A stretch of 64,000 bases of DNA, taken from contig CACYQO010000015.1 of NCBI GenBank assembly GCA_902776545.1, positions 25,019-89,018 on the forward strand, read 5' to 3'. The stretch's first letter is position 1, and each line of letters starts with the position of its first letter. The stretch comes from an uncultured Prevotellaceae bacterium (lineage in GTDB: Bacteria > Bacteroidota > Bacteroidia > Bacteroidales > Bacteroidaceae). The position numbers and the translations under genes were made by a program. Below the pieces are notes generated by a model that saw only the letters and a program-made list of their open reading frames with translations, was not told the origin of the DNA and did not search any database. Below are positions 8,639 through 17,782 of the stretch, piece by piece.

Positions 8639-9619
8639 ATGGATCAAAAAACGGTAAAGAAAAGAGTTATTGGAGTTGATATTAGTCTTGAGGCCACATC
8701 TTATGCTATTGTAGATGTCCGAGGAAACATCTTGGTGAAAGATAGTTTCCCCACAGAGGAGTACCCGGAGATAGGGGCTTTTGTGACGAAATTGAGTGAA
8801 GGCATCGTCCAGATGATTGACGCCAATGGCGGTTACGATACCATCCGTTCGGTGGGTGTCAGTGCGCCAAGCTCGAACTATAAGCAGGGCAGTATCGTGA
8901 ACTCCCCCAATTTTCCGTGGAAGGGTGTCTTCCCCCTTTCTGCCTTGTTGCGCGACAGATTAGGACTGGCAGTGGCCGTAGCCAACAACTCCCATGTGGT
9001 GGCTCTTGGTGAGCATGCTTTCGGTTGTGCTCATGGCATGAAGGACTTTATCGTGATTACCCTCGGTTCGGGCATGGGCAGTTGTCTCTTCTCCGACGGC
9101 ATCGTGAAGTTGGGCTCTGACGGTTATGCCGGTGAGATCGGACATACCTGCGTGCATCACGATGGTCGTCAGTGCGGTTGTGGCAACAAAGGTTGTCTGG
9201 AGGCTTATACCGCAGCAAAAGGCATCGTCCGTACGGCCCGTGAGGTCATGACAGAGTCGGGTGAGCCTACGAAACTGCGTCGTGTGCCGAAGCTGACACC
9301 GAGAGTGATTGCAGAGCTGTGCGACGAGGGTGATGCGATGGCCATCGAAACATTCCGTCGGACGGGCGAGGCGCTGGGTATAGGACTTGCTAACTATGCT
9401 TCCGTCATCGATCCTGAGGCCATCATCTTCACTGGTGGTATCGTCAGGGCCGGCAAGTGGCTGTTGGAACCTGCCAAGAAAGCTTTCGAGGAACATGTGT
9501 TCCATAATATCAAAGGTAAAGTGAAATTCTTGACCTCTGAATTGGATGAAGGTGAACGTAATATCCTCGGAGCGAGTGTATTGGCCTGGGATGTGAAGGA
9601 GTATTCGTTGTTTGTGTAA
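8639..9619 (+). CDS. ROK-family protein, copy 1 (catalytic Asp replaced by Asn)
   Basis: This 326-residue ROK (sugar kinase/regulator) family protein lacks an N-terminal helix-turn-helix, so it is built like a kinase. The zinc-binding segment GH-x9-CGCGNKGCLE is intact. The usual catalytic segment [EN]NDA reads ANNSH here, so the general-base Asp is Asn, unlike copies 2 and 3. The N-terminal phosphate motif DxGGT is replaced by DISLEAT. It may bind sugar without phosphorylating it, or act on another substrate. It is the first of three tandem paralogues with a promoter at 8583-8613, and the gap to copy 2 is 25 bp. Confidence 0.85.
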   Translation: MDQKTVKKRVIGVDISLEATSYAIVDVRGNILVKDSFPTEEYPEIGAFVTKLSEGIVQMIDANGGYDTIRSVGVSAPSSNYKQGSIVNSPNFPWKGVFPLSALLRDRLGLAVAVANNSHVVALGEHAFGCAHGMKDFIVITLGSGMGSCLFSDGIVKLGSDGYAGEIGHTCVHHDGRQCGCGNKGCLEAYTAAKGIVRTAREVMTESGEPTKLRRVPKLTPRVIAELCDEGDAMAIETFRRTGEALGIGLANYASVIDPEAIIFTGGIVRAGKWLLEPAKKAFEEHVFHNIKGKVKFLTSELDEGERNILGASVLAWDVKEYSLFV

Positions 9620-9644
9620 TGTGGAATGAGTAAAGCAAAACGAT

Positions 9645-10628
9645 ATGGAAGAAGTTGATCAGATCAAAACGCGAGTCATTGGTGTTGATATCCGTGAAGT
9701 AAGGACCACCTATGCGCTGGTGGATATCCGTGGCGAGATTATCGCGATGGACTATTTTATGACGATGGACTATCCTGAAGTGTCGGAATATGTCACTGCC
9801 CTGAGTGAGAAGATCATCACGCTTGTCGAGGAGAATGGTGGCTATGAGAAGGTGCGCTCCGTAGGCTTGAGTGCGCCCAGCGGCAACTTCAGGACTGGTT
9901 GTATCGAGAATGCCGCCAATATGCCGTGGAAGGGTGTCATTCCTATGGCTGCCATGTTGCGCGACCGTCTCGGACTGGCAGTGGCGCTGGCTAACGATGC
10001 ACATGTCACGGCCCTGGGCGAGAAAGCCTTCGGCAGTGCCCACGGTTTGAAGGACTTCGTAGTGGTGTCTATCAGTCACGGTGGTCTCGGCAGTTGTATC
10101 TTCATGGACGGAGTTCCTCATCTGGGCGTGAATGGCTTTGCCGGAGAAGTGGGACACTCTTGTGTGGTGGTCGATGGTCGCGAGTGTGGCTGTGGACGCA
10201 AGGGTTGTCTGGAGACCTATTGTTCTGATAAGGGTCTTGTGAAGACTGTAGAAGAACTGCTGGCAGAGGGTATGCCCTCGGCATTGAAGGGAATGAAGAA
10301 TATCAGTATCCAGACGGTTACCTATTATTGCGATCAGGGCGACCAGGTGGCCATTGAGGCCTTGCGGCGCGTGGGATTCATGCTTGGACTGGGTCTGGCC
10401 AACTATGCCTCAGTCCTGAATCCTGAGGCCATCATCCTGACGGGTGATATGATGCTGGCGGGTAAGTGGCTGCTGAAGCCCATGCGGAAGTCGTTCGAGG
10501 AACATGTCTTCCATAATATTCAGGGTGAGACACGACTGCTGGTTTCTATTCTGAAGGAAGGTGAGCGCGATGTGCTGGGTGCCAGTGCCCTCGCATGGGA
10601 CGTGAAGGAATATTCGTTGTTTAAGTAA
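9645..10628 (+). CDS. ROK-family protein, copy 2
   Basis: A 327-residue paralogue of the flanking genes. It keeps the catalytic Asp (LANDAH) and the zinc segment GHSCVVVDGRECGCGRKGCLE. The N-terminal phosphate loop is degenerate (DIREVRT instead of DxGGT), and the glycine-rich segment reads SHGGLGSC where copies 1 and 3 have LGSGMGSC and LGVGLGSC. It is probably a glucokinase- or N-acetylhexosamine-kinase-like enzyme in the cytoplasm, but the substrate is not predictable and the altered phosphate loop leaves doubt about activity. It is cotranscribed with copies 1 and 3, with an 18-bp gap to copy 3. Confidence 0.86.
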   Translation: MEEVDQIKTRVIGVDIREVRTTYALVDIRGEIIAMDYFMTMDYPEVSEYVTALSEKIITLVEENGGYEKVRSVGLSAPSGNFRTGCIENAANMPWKGVIPMAAMLRDRLGLAVALANDAHVTALGEKAFGSAHGLKDFVVVSISHGGLGSCIFMDGVPHLGVNGFAGEVGHSCVVVDGRECGCGRKGCLETYCSDKGLVKTVEELLAEGMPSALKGMKNISIQTVTYYCDQGDQVAIEALRRVGFMLGLGLANYASVLNPEAIILTGDMMLAGKWLLKPMRKSFEEHVFHNIQGETRLLVSILKEGERDVLGASALAWDVKEYSLFK

Positions 10629-10646
10629 TACATTTATATATACGTT

Positions 10647-11627
10647 ATGTTAGAACAGAACATCAAGTCGAAAGTGGTAGGCGTTGACATCAGCAACGAA
10701 CTGACCACCTATGCTATTGTAGATGTTAGAGGTAATATTCTGGCGGAGAGTTCTTTCCCCACGACCGATTATCCTGACGTGAACAATTTCGTAACCGCAC
10801 TCAGCGAGAAGATTGTCATGCTGGTTGAGAACAATGGCGGTTATGAGAATATCCGCTCCATCGGTATGAGCAGTCCGAGCGCCAGCTCTGTATCGGGGTG
10901 TCTCGAGAATGCGGCAAACCTGCCCTGGAAGGGGGTTATCCCCATGGCAGCGATGCTTCGTGACCGTCTGGGACTGGCTGTCGCCCTCTCCAACGATGCC
11001 CACGTGTCAGCACTGGGCGAATACACCTTCGGCTGTGCCCATGGTATGAAGAACTTCATCATCATCAGTCTGGGTGTCGGACTGGGCAGTTGTTTCTTCA
11101 CGGAAGGCGAAGACCATAAGGGACATCTCGGCTATGCCGGTGAGTTCGGACATACCTGCGTGGTGGACGGCGGTCGTGAGTGCGGCTGTGGTCACAAAGG
11201 ATGTCTCGAAGCCTATGCCGGTGCTGCTGGTATCGTCCGTACAGCGAAGGAGATGATGGCAGAGTCTGACGCACCGTCGCTGATGCGCGATCTGGAACGC
11301 GTCACACCACGTACCATCAACGAGTGCTGCGAGAAGGACGACGAGATGGCTAAGGAGGTGTACCGTCGTACGGGTTATATGTTAGGTCTCGGCCTCGCTA
11401 ACTACGCCTCAATCATCGATCCGGAGGCCATCATCCTCACGGGTGGTATCTCCCATGCAGGCGAGTGGCTCTATGATCCGCTGAAGGAATCGTTTGAGGA
11501 GCATGTCTTCGGCAATATGCATGGTAAGGTGAAGATCCTGGTGTCTGAGCTCAACGACCGCGAGCGCGATGTGCTGGGAGCCAGTGCCCTGGCCTGGAGT
11601 GTGCCTGAATACTCCTTATTTAAATAG
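10647..11627 (+). CDS. ROK-family protein, copy 3
   Basis: This 326-residue protein keeps the catalytic Asp (LSNDAH) and the zinc segment GHTCVVDGGRECGCGHKGCLE. Like its neighbours it lacks the DxGGT loop (DISNELT). All three copies end in the same motif (DVLGASALAW...EYSLFK or a near variant), which shows recent tandem duplication. Its stop codon lies 20 bp before the left arm of an inverted repeat that separates the cluster from the menaquinone genes. Kinase activity is plausible but unproven. Confidence 0.86.
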   Translation: MLEQNIKSKVVGVDISNELTTYAIVDVRGNILAESSFPTTDYPDVNNFVTALSEKIVMLVENNGGYENIRSIGMSSPSASSVSGCLENAANLPWKGVIPMAAMLRDRLGLAVALSNDAHVSALGEYTFGCAHGMKNFIIISLGVGLGSCFFTEGEDHKGHLGYAGEFGHTCVVDGGRECGCGHKGCLEAYAGAAGIVRTAKEMMAESDAPSLMRDLERVTPRTINECCEKDDEMAKEVYRRTGYMLGLGLANYASIIDPEAIILTGGISHAGEWLYDPLKESFEEHVFGNMHGKVKILVSELNDRERDVLGASALAWSVPEYSLFK

Positions 11628-11647
11628 ACAGAAGAACATTTTTATAT

Positions 11648-11726
11648 TTTTAGACATAAGTACATAAGAACATAAGTCATTTTCTGAGAAAGATAATAAT
11701 ATGTTCTTATGTTCTTATGTCTAAAA
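11648..11726. repeat. Intergenic inverted repeat of cataag units
   Basis: Arms 11648-11677 and 11700-11726 carry repeats of acataaga and tcttatgt in opposite orientation. The same unit builds the element at 45880-45957 after menC. It separates the ROK cluster from the men genes and could serve as a transcript-end structure. Confidence 0.8.
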
Positions 11727-11739
11727 AAAAGAATGAAGA

Positions 11740-12153
11740 GTGAATATTGAAGTCGTAAAGATTATTGTCGAAGGCAGCATGAACCTGAGTACCGCCCTCG
11801 GGATGGAGTTCCTCTCCACGCCCGAGGACGATACGTGTATGGCGCGTATGCAGGTTGACGAGCGCAATCGTCAGCCCTTCGGATTCCTCAGTGGCGGGGC
11901 GTCATTAGCTTTGGCGGAGAATGTGGCAGGTGTGGGATCGTCAGCCCTCTGTCCTGGCTGTGCCTGTGTGGGCATCGAGGTCAGCGGCAGTCATGTGAAG
12001 GCGGTGGCCGAGGGTGACACCGTGACGGCCTATGCCCGTCTGTTGCACCGTGGAACGACCCTCCATGTCTGGAATGTGGATATCAAGGACACGACGGGCG
12101 ACCTGATCTCGAATGTCCGAGTCACTAATTATATCATCAAACAGAAGAAGTAA
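11740..12153 (+). CDS. Hotdog-fold thioesterase, probably DHNA-CoA hydrolase (MenI-like)
   Basis: This 137-residue PaaI-type hotdog protein has the family segment RQPFGFLSGGASLALAENVAG, where the Glu is the expected catalytic residue. Its stop overlaps the menF start (TAATG), so it belongs to the menaquinone operon; the context suggests hydrolysis of 1,4-dihydroxy-2-naphthoyl-CoA. The start is a GTG at 11740. The next ATG (11779) would remove 13 residues that form the first helix in the family, so GTG is preferred. A general acyl-CoA thioesterase is the alternative. Confidence 0.85.
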   Translation: MNIEVVKIIVEGSMNLSTALGMEFLSTPEDDTCMARMQVDERNRQPFGFLSGGASLALAENVAGVGSSALCPGCACVGIEVSGSHVKAVAEGDTVTAYARLLHRGTTLHVWNVDIKDTTGDLISNVRVTNYIIKQKK

Positions 12154-13253
12154 TGTCTGCTTTTGCCATCTATCGTTTGCCGCATGAAGATTGTGCGACA
12201 CTTGTTCAGCAGACGGAAGGTGAGCCTGCGGAATTTCTTTCTTGTACAGAACTCAACGGCAAGCACGGCTTTGTCGTTGCTCCCTTTGAGGTAACAGCGC
12301 AACAGCCTATTCTCTTGATTCGACCTGACAAGGTAGAATCGAGGAAAGTGGAAAGTGGAAAGTGGAAAGAGGAAGGAGATATCCTTTCCGCAGAAGAATC
12401 AATAGCAGAGTATTCTCTTTCCTCTTTCCACTTTCCTCTTTCCTCTAAATCAACCTATTTCATCGACTTCGCCAACTATCATGCCCAGCTCGAGGCCGGT
12501 GTCTTCCGGAAGATCGTCCTGGCCCGTTGTGCAGAAGAGGTGTCGGAAGAAGCGATAGACCCCATGGAACTCTTCAGCCGAGCCTGTGAGTTATACCCTC
12601 GGATGTTCATCTCGCTGGTGTCCACCTCCAAGAGTGGGGTATGGCTGATAGCCACGCCGGAGATCCTGTTGGAGGGAAAGGCGCACGACTGGCATACCGT
12701 AGCCTTGGCAGGTACGATGAAACTGGAAGGGGATTCTCTGATGGGCGAAGGTGAGAAAGTTACCTGGGCTACGAAGGACATCCAGGAACAGCGTATCGTC
12801 ACCACTTATATCGCAGAGTGTCTGGAACAGTTTACGGGTGATTTCCATGAAGAGGGTCCCCGTACCGTCCGTGCAGCCAATCTGGTTCATCTACGGAGTG
12901 ATTTTTCCTTTAAACTGCCTGATGGTCAACACTTGGGTGATTTGCTTCATGCACTCCATCCCACGCCTGCCGTCTGTGGCTTACCGAAACGAGAGACGTT
13001 CAAGTTCATCATCCAGAACGAACATACGCCCCGTCGTTACTACAGTGGTTTTATGGGGATGCTCGACCCTGACGGCGGCACCCATCTCTATGTGTCTCTC
13101 CGTTGCATGAATATCGAGGGCAATCGTTATCACCTCTATGCCGGTGGCGGACTGTTGACAGACAGTACCGTCTCGCAGGAATGGCTCGAAACGGAGGCAA
13201 AACTTGAAACAATGCGAAGGGTGATAAGCCAAAGTAACGTGTTAAAGACATAG
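12153..13253 (+). CDS. menF: Isochorismate synthase
   Basis: Converts chorismate to isochorismate, the first menaquinone step. The 366-residue protein has the chorismate-binding fold with HPTPAVCGLPKRE and SGFMGMLDPDGGTHLYVSLRCM near the C-terminus. About residues 63-98 (bases 12341-12446) are a non-homologous, low-complexity insert encoded by an inverted repeat of ggaaagt units. This lies between two strands of the N-terminal half, where an added loop can be tolerated. The frame is kept. It starts one base inside the thioesterase stop and is followed 18 bp later by menD. Confidence 0.93.
   Translation: MSAFAIYRLPHEDCATLVQQTEGEPAEFLSCTELNGKHGFVVAPFEVTAQQPILLIRPDKVESRKVESGKWKEEGDILSAEESIAEYSLSSFHFPLSSKSTYFIDFANYHAQLEAGVFRKIVLARCAEEVSEEAIDPMELFSRACELYPRMFISLVSTSKSGVWLIATPEILLEGKAHDWHTVALAGTMKLEGDSLMGEGEKVTWATKDIQEQRIVTTYIAECLEQFTGDFHEEGPRTVRAANLVHLRSDFSFKLPDGQHLGDLLHALHPTPAVCGLPKRETFKFIIQNEHTPRRYYSGFMGMLDPDGGTHLYVSLRCMNIEGNRYHLYAGGGLLTDSTVSQEWLETEAKLETMRRVISQSNVLKT
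12341..12446. repeat. Inverted repeat inserted in frame within menF
   Basis: The left arm (12341-12376, repeated ggaaagt units) and right arm (12415-12446, tttccactttcctctttcc) are complementary with a roughly 38-base loop. The encoded segment is charged and low in complexity, and interrupts an otherwise normal MenF. Confidence 0.82.
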
Positions 13254-13271
13254 TAACATAATAACAAGTTA

Positions 13272-15026
13272 ATGTATTGTAATAAGGAGAATGTAAATAT
13301 ATTGACTGCTTTGCTCGTGGCGCATGGCGTCCGTCATGCGGTCTGTTGTCCTGGCAGCCGCAATGCTCCCATCGTTCATAATCTCAACGAGTGTCCTGAC
13401 ATCCAGTGCTATCCCGTGACGGATGAGCGTAGTGCAGGATTCTATGCCTTAGGCATGTCGCAGGCGTTGTCACAGCCTGTGGCCGTCTGTGTCACCAGTG
13501 GTACGGCGTTGCTGAATCTGGCTCCTGCCGTGGCTGAGGCCTATTATCAGCAGCGTCCCCTGATTGTCATCTCCGCAGACCGTCCCCCACAGTGGATCGA
13601 CCAGCTCGACGGTCAGACATTGCCACAGCCTGATGCCCTCGGACGTTTCGTCCGCAAGGCCGTCACCCTCCCAGAGGTATCCTCTTCCCCTCCTAAGTTA
13701 GGAGGGGTTAGGGGTGGTCTGAACGAGGAAACTGATGCCTCTTCCCCTCCTAAGTTAGGAGGGGTTAGGGGTGGTCTGAACTCGGCTGAAGGACGCTTGC
13801 TACCGGAGGGACGCAAAAAGGGGGGGACTGATGCGCTTGTTCAGACCACCCCGCCTGCCGGCACCCCTCCTGACTCAGGAGGGGAATGGGGCTGGTATTG
13901 CAATCGCCTCGTCAACGAAGCCCTGCTCGAACCCTATGGCCCCGTGCATATCAACGTTCCCATCAGCGAACCTCTCTTTGACTTCTCCGTGCCCTCATTA
14001 CCAAAAGAGCGTGTCATCTCTCGCATCCTGCCCGATATCTCCGGCAACACCCTGCGCCATATCGGCCAGATGTTCATGCTCTCCAAACGACCCATGCTCA
14101 TCGACGGTCAGCCGATGAACCCTCTCCTTGATGAGGCTGTGTCATTGATAGGCGACGATGAGAGTTATGTGCCCGACTTCGTGCTCTACATCGGAGGCTC
14201 CATCGTCAGCAAACGTGTCAAGCATTTCCTCAGGAAAGCCCGTGAGACCTGGGTGGTCAATGCCACAGGCGAGGTCACAGATACCTTTATGAATCTCACC
14301 CAAGTCATTCAGGGTGACGGTAAAGTGGTGGCCGATCATGTGCGCTTCCTCTGCGAGGACCGTCCGCATCCCTTCGTCCAGAAGTGGGAAGAGCTTCTTT
14401 CTTCCCTCCGTCAGAAGACCGATGCCCTCACTCCCGCCTTCTCCCAGCTCGCCGCCGTCAAACTCTTCGAAGATAAACTCTCCGCTCGGCCAAAGGCCGC
14501 TTGCTACCAACGGGACGCAAGAACTATAAACTATAAACTCTCAACTATAAACTTTAAATTTTCAACTCACTACGCCAACAGTACCGCCATCCGCTTGGCC
14601 AACAGCTTCGCCCGTCATCCCGTCTGGTGCAACCGTGGTGTGAATGGCATCGACGGCTCACTCTCTACCGCAGCAGGCTTCTCGTGTGTGACAGATGAAA
14701 AAGTGTTCTGTGTCATTGGCGACCTGAGTTTCTTCTACGATCAGAATGCCTTGTGGAATCAGAACCTGCGAGGGAACTTCCGCATTCTCTTACTGAATAA
14801 CGGCCGTGGAGGCATCTTCTCCACACTTCCTGGCTTGGATCAGAGTCCTGCCCGCGACAAATATGTCGCAGCAGAACACCATACCTCTGCCGAGGGCATC
14901 TGCATGCAGAACAATGTCGTCTATCTGAAGGCTGTAAACATGGAAGAACTTCAGACAGGCATCGACACCTTATTATATATAGATAGCGATCGTCCCGTTC
15001 TCCTCGAAGTCTGTTCTTCTGTCTAA
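13272..15026 (+). CDS. menD: 2-succinyl-5-enolpyruvyl-6-hydroxy-3-cyclohexene-1-carboxylate synthase
   Basis: A thiamine-diphosphate enzyme joining isochorismate and 2-oxoglutarate. The N-terminal domain shows GSRNAPI and the conserved E of ERSAGF; the TPP/Mg site is GDLSFFYDQNALWN near residue 480. It is 584 residues long, longer than usual because of at least two in-frame inserts. One is at about residues 137-205, holding two direct 44-base copies of a palindromic element plus an inverted third copy. The other is at about residues 412-432, encoded by aaactat-type heptads (14520-14570). The frame survives both. Its 3' end overlaps the convergent nucleoside-kinase gene by 4 bp. Confidence 0.93.
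   Translation: MYCNKENVNILTALLVAHGVRHAVCCPGSRNAPIVHNLNECPDIQCYPVTDERSAGFYALGMSQALSQPVAVCVTSGTALLNLAPAVAEAYYQQRPLIVISADRPPQWIDQLDGQTLPQPDALGRFVRKAVTLPEVSSSPPKLGGVRGGLNEETDASSPPKLGGVRGGLNSAEGRLLPEGRKKGGTDALVQTTPPAGTPPDSGGEWGWYCNRLVNEALLEPYGPVHINVPISEPLFDFSVPSLPKERVISRILPDISGNTLRHIGQMFMLSKRPMLIDGQPMNPLLDEAVSLIGDDESYVPDFVLYIGGSIVSKRVKHFLRKARETWVVNATGEVTDTFMNLTQVIQGDGKVVADHVRFLCEDRPHPFVQKWEELLSSLRQKTDALTPAFSQLAAVKLFEDKLSARPKAACYQRDARTINYKLSTINFKFSTHYANSTAIRLANSFARHPVWCNRGVNGIDGSLSTAAGFSCVTDEKVFCVIGDLSFFYDQNALWNQNLRGNFRILLLNNGRGGIFSTLPGLDQSPARDKYVAAEHHTSAEGICMQNNVVYLKAVNMEELQTGIDTLLYIDSDRPVLLEVCSSV
13681..13884. repeat. Three copies of a CCCCTCCTAAnTTAGGAGGGG-type palindromic element inside menD
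   Basis: Direct copies at 13681-13724 and 13738-13781 are identical and offset by 57 bases (19 codons). An inverted, diverged copy (ttcagaccacccc...ggaggggaa) lies at 13839-13884. Related copies occur at 16359-16397, 46278-46315, 47046-47086, 62150-62184 and 62242-62277. Confidence 0.88.
14517..14571. repeat. Heptad-type repeat inserted in frame within menD
   Basis: Direct units of aactataaact and relatives, identical in style to the intergenic element at 4151-4261, occur here within the menD coding frame and encode an unusual INYKLSTINFKFS stretch. Confidence 0.75.
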
Positions 15027-16720
15027 TATTTAAAACTTGACCCTCCGAGGAACTCCCGCATGATGGATGTCGGTGGAATCTCCTTGTCGCTGATGGGCAG
15101 GAAGTAATGCAGGAACTTCAGCAGCCTGTGCGCCTCCGCATACTCCGTACAGTTCTTCGGCACGGAGGTGAGGATGATCTCCGCATGAATCCTCAGCACG
15201 GCAAACTCGATGTTCAGCGCAGAGTTGAACATCACATCGGCAGACTCCTGAAACGGTGTGATCCATTGATCCTCCGATGCCAGCACGTTCTTCCATTGCG
15301 CGATGGTCTGCTGGGCGGTGTATGCGCCCTTGTTATAGTCACGGATGATACGGCGCAGCAGACGGTTGTCACGCGTTGGAATCCAGTTGTGGTCGTCCAA
15401 TGAGATGCTTGTGAGGGCAGAGATGAAGATCTTGTATTTCGTGGCATCGGGAATCTTCTTCGTCAGCAGCGGGTTCAGGGCGTGGATGCCTTCGATGATG
15501 AGCACCGTGTCGCTGCCCAACTTCAGTTTCTTGCCGTTATACTCCCGTTTGCCCGTCACGAAGTTATATTCAGGAATCTCCACCCTTTCCCCCTGCATCA
15601 GCCTGAGCAGATGGTCTTCGAGCAGCGCATATTCCACCGTCTCGATATTGTCGAAGTCATAGTCGCCGTTGGGTAGCTTGGGGGTGTCCACACGGTTCAC
15701 GAAATAGTCGTCCGTAGAGAACGATACCGGTCTCAGTCCGCAGGCGAGCAGCTGTACGGAGAGACGTTTGCAAAAGGTGGTCTTGCCCGAGCTCGACGGT
15801 CCAGTGATGAGCACTAACCTCACAGGATCCTTCTCCCGGTGGAACCGGCGTTCTATCTCCTCGGCTATCTGCACGATCTTCTTCTCCTGCAGGGCCTCAG
15901 ACACCTGGATAAGCTCTGAGGCATAGCCACGCATGACGGCTTTGTTCACATCACCGGCATTCGACAGGCGCATGATGATGTCCCAGCGTGTCTTCTCGGC
16001 AAACATCTCAAAGGTCTTCGGCTGTGGCATCTTCTCTGCCAGCACCGACGGATGGTTCCAGTCCGGCACCCTCAACAGCAGACCGTCTTCGTAGCGCTCC
16101 AGTCCCCACACCGTCAGATAGCCTGCCGACGGCACTAATGGTCCGTAGTAATAGTCCACGGTATCGCCCAACGTATAGTAGTCGCTGTAAATCTGTCCGC
16201 TCGTCTCCAACAGCTTCACCTTGTCCTGGAATCCCCGCTCGGCAAACACGCGGATGGCTTCCTCGTTGGTCGCCTCCGTACGACGGAAGGGCATGTCGAG
16301 GGCGATGATCTCCTGCATCCGCTGCCTGATCTTTTCCACATCCTCATCGGTAATCTTTCTCCCTTCCCTTCGGGAGGGGTTGGGGGTAGGTCTGAAGTTG
16401 CAATAGTATCCGCGGCAGAGCGAGTGCTCGATAAAGAGCTTAGAACCAGGGAACACATCCTGCGTCGCCTTGTATAGCACAAAACTCAGCGATCTGACAT
16501 ACACCCTGTGACCGGACCCCTCGCGGGCATCAAGAAACTCCACGTCGCGGTTCTGGAAGAGTCTGAACTTCAGACCTTCCGAGGTGTTGTTCACTCTTGC
16601 CGATACCACGGGGTATGGCAGGCGGATCTCGTCGGCAAACTCCTGATACACGTCGAGCAGTGAGATTCCCTCGGGGAAACTCCTCGTCACATTGATGTTC
16701 TTACAGCGGATTTGTAGCAT
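15023..16720 (-). CDS. Nucleoside (uridine) kinase with TGS-like N-terminus
   Basis: The 565-residue protein has a ubiquitin-like/TGS-type N-terminus (about 1-65), a middle domain related to the second domain of threonyl-tRNA synthetase, and a P-loop kinase domain with LITGPSSSGKTTFCKRL near residue 303 and DDYFVNR after it. This architecture is typical of the Bacteroidales proteins annotated as uridine or nucleoside kinase and is expected to phosphorylate uridine or cytidine. Residues about 108-121 (TPNPSRREGR) are encoded by a copy of the dispersed palindromic element. It overlaps the upstream secreted-protein gene by 20 bp and converges with menD. Confidence 0.88.
   Translation of the reverse strand: MLQIRCKNINVTRSFPEGISLLDVYQEFADEIRLPYPVVSARVNNTSEGLKFRLFQNRDVEFLDAREGSGHRVYVRSLSFVLYKATQDVFPGSKLFIEHSLCRGYYCNFRPTPNPSRREGRKITDEDVEKIRQRMQEIIALDMPFRRTEATNEEAIRVFAERGFQDKVKLLETSGQIYSDYYTLGDTVDYYYGPLVPSAGYLTVWGLERYEDGLLLRVPDWNHPSVLAEKMPQPKTFEMFAEKTRWDIIMRLSNAGDVNKAVMRGYASELIQVSEALQEKKIVQIAEEIERRFHREKDPVRLVLITGPSSSGKTTFCKRLSVQLLACGLRPVSFSTDDYFVNRVDTPKLPNGDYDFDNIETVEYALLEDHLLRLMQGERVEIPEYNFVTGKREYNGKKLKLGSDTVLIIEGIHALNPLLTKKIPDATKYKIFISALTSISLDDHNWIPTRDNRLLRRIIRDYNKGAYTAQQTIAQWKNVLASEDQWITPFQESADVMFNSALNIEFAVLRIHAEIILTSVPKNCTEYAEAHRLLKFLHYFLPISDKEIPPTSIMREFLGGSSFKY
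16359..16397. repeat. Palindromic element copy inside the nucleoside kinase gene
   Basis: The sequence cccttcccttcgggaggggttgggggtaggtctgaag follows the family pattern: a G/C-rich palindrome, then ggggt, then a ggtctgaac-like end. It is read in frame as part of the kinase. Confidence 0.75.
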
Positions 16721-17726
16721 AGTCGTTGGGATTGAATGATATGTCGGAAATGACGATGGTCTTGAACCAGTCTTTGAGATAGCCCTTATACTGATTCTGG
16801 GAGTCTGCCACTAACAGCAGCACCTGCCGTCCGTCGGCCAGCTTCGGCCCGGCACAGATACCTTCATAGTTGGCGAAACTACGCTTTGTCAGGTTGATGC
16901 GTGTGCGGAACTCCGTGAGCAGTTGTTTCCTCAGGGTGTCGCCAGGCTGTTGCTGCTGCGGGTTTACCACGAAGAGCTTTACATGTACGAAGCTGCCGAT
17001 GCCCTTTGGCGTCTTTCTCACTTCCCGTTCCAATACGATTACCTGTCCGTCATCGAGGGCAGCCAGACCACTCACGCCTAAGGTACTTTTGCCCTTCGTA
17101 CCCTCTACGGCTGAGGAGTCTGTCACGTACCAGTATTGTTCCTTCGGTTGCAGGTCGTCGCTGAAACTTTGCAGGCGCAGCCTGTTGGCGATTTTCTTTC
17201 TGATGCTGGGCTGTTCGCCGTCCGCCTTCAGCGTATTCTCTGTGGTGGTCCAGAAACGATGTGTCTTCGCGTTGTAGGTCAGTGCCTCGAAACCTTTGTT
17301 GCCATGCGAAACGCTGAACACGTCAGGGATGTTCAGTTTCCGTCCCGTCAGCTGTCCTTCGAGCGTGTACTCCACGATCTGCCCGTCGCTCTCGCCACTC
17401 AGAAACAGCGTATTCATCGGAGCCACGTAACAGATGCCCTCCTCGTCGCGGTTCGGCTGATTTGAGGTCATGAAACTGTCAGCCCTCACGTCCTCGATCT
17501 TGCCTGTGATGGAGTCGAGGCGGATGTTCACTAACAGGAAACCCGCTGTTGCCGACTTGTCGTTGCAGACGGCATAGCGGTCGCCGCCTAACCACGTCAC
17601 GCCGCTGTAGTTCCCTGCCGGCACCGCCTTCTTGAAGTGGCTCTGTTTGTTCTGCACCACCTGCTGCGCTGTCACCTGCACTGTCGCTATCAACAGCAAA
17701 GCAAGATATATGACCTTTCTTCTCAT
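16701..17726 (-). CDS. Secreted esterase-like/phytase-like beta-propeller protein
   Basis: From the ATG at 17726 the protein starts with a clear signal peptide (MRRKVIYLALLLIATVQVTA, cleavage near AQQ). The roughly 320-residue mature part has repeated beta-rich segments with GNYSGVTWLGGDRYAVCND, GFEALTYNAKTHRFWTTTEN and NYEGICAGPKLADGRQ, typical of the family named esterase-like activity of phytase. Substrate unknown; periplasmic or surface location is expected. The start decision is odd: a good promoter at 17735-17765 leaves almost no leader, so translation may be leaderless. The 3' end overlaps the nucleoside kinase start, indicating one transcript. Confidence 0.85.
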   Translation of the reverse strand: MRRKVIYLALLLIATVQVTAQQVVQNKQSHFKKAVPAGNYSGVTWLGGDRYAVCNDKSATAGFLLVNIRLDSITGKIEDVRADSFMTSNQPNRDEEGICYVAPMNTLFLSGESDGQIVEYTLEGQLTGRKLNIPDVFSVSHGNKGFEALTYNAKTHRFWTTTENTLKADGEQPSIRKKIANRLRLQSFSDDLQPKEQYWYVTDSSAVEGTKGKSTLGVSGLAALDDGQVIVLEREVRKTPKGIGSFVHVKLFVVNPQQQQPGDTLRKQLLTEFRTRINLTKRSFANYEGICAGPKLADGRQVLLLVADSQNQYKGYLKDWFKTIVISDISFNPNDYATNPL

Positions 17727-17734
17727 TCCAGCTG

Positions 17735-17765
17735 CAAAGATACTATTTTTATTTTGATACTGCAA
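17735..17765 (-). promoter_or_regulatory. Promoter of the phytase-like gene
   Basis: On the minus strand TTG (17765-17763) and TATCTTTG (17742-17735) are 20 bases apart. The -7 box ends only 8 bases before the ATG at 17726, so the predicted transcript start coincides with or nearly touches the start codon. Confidence 0.7.
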
Positions 17766-17782
17766 CAATTATCCGAATTTGT

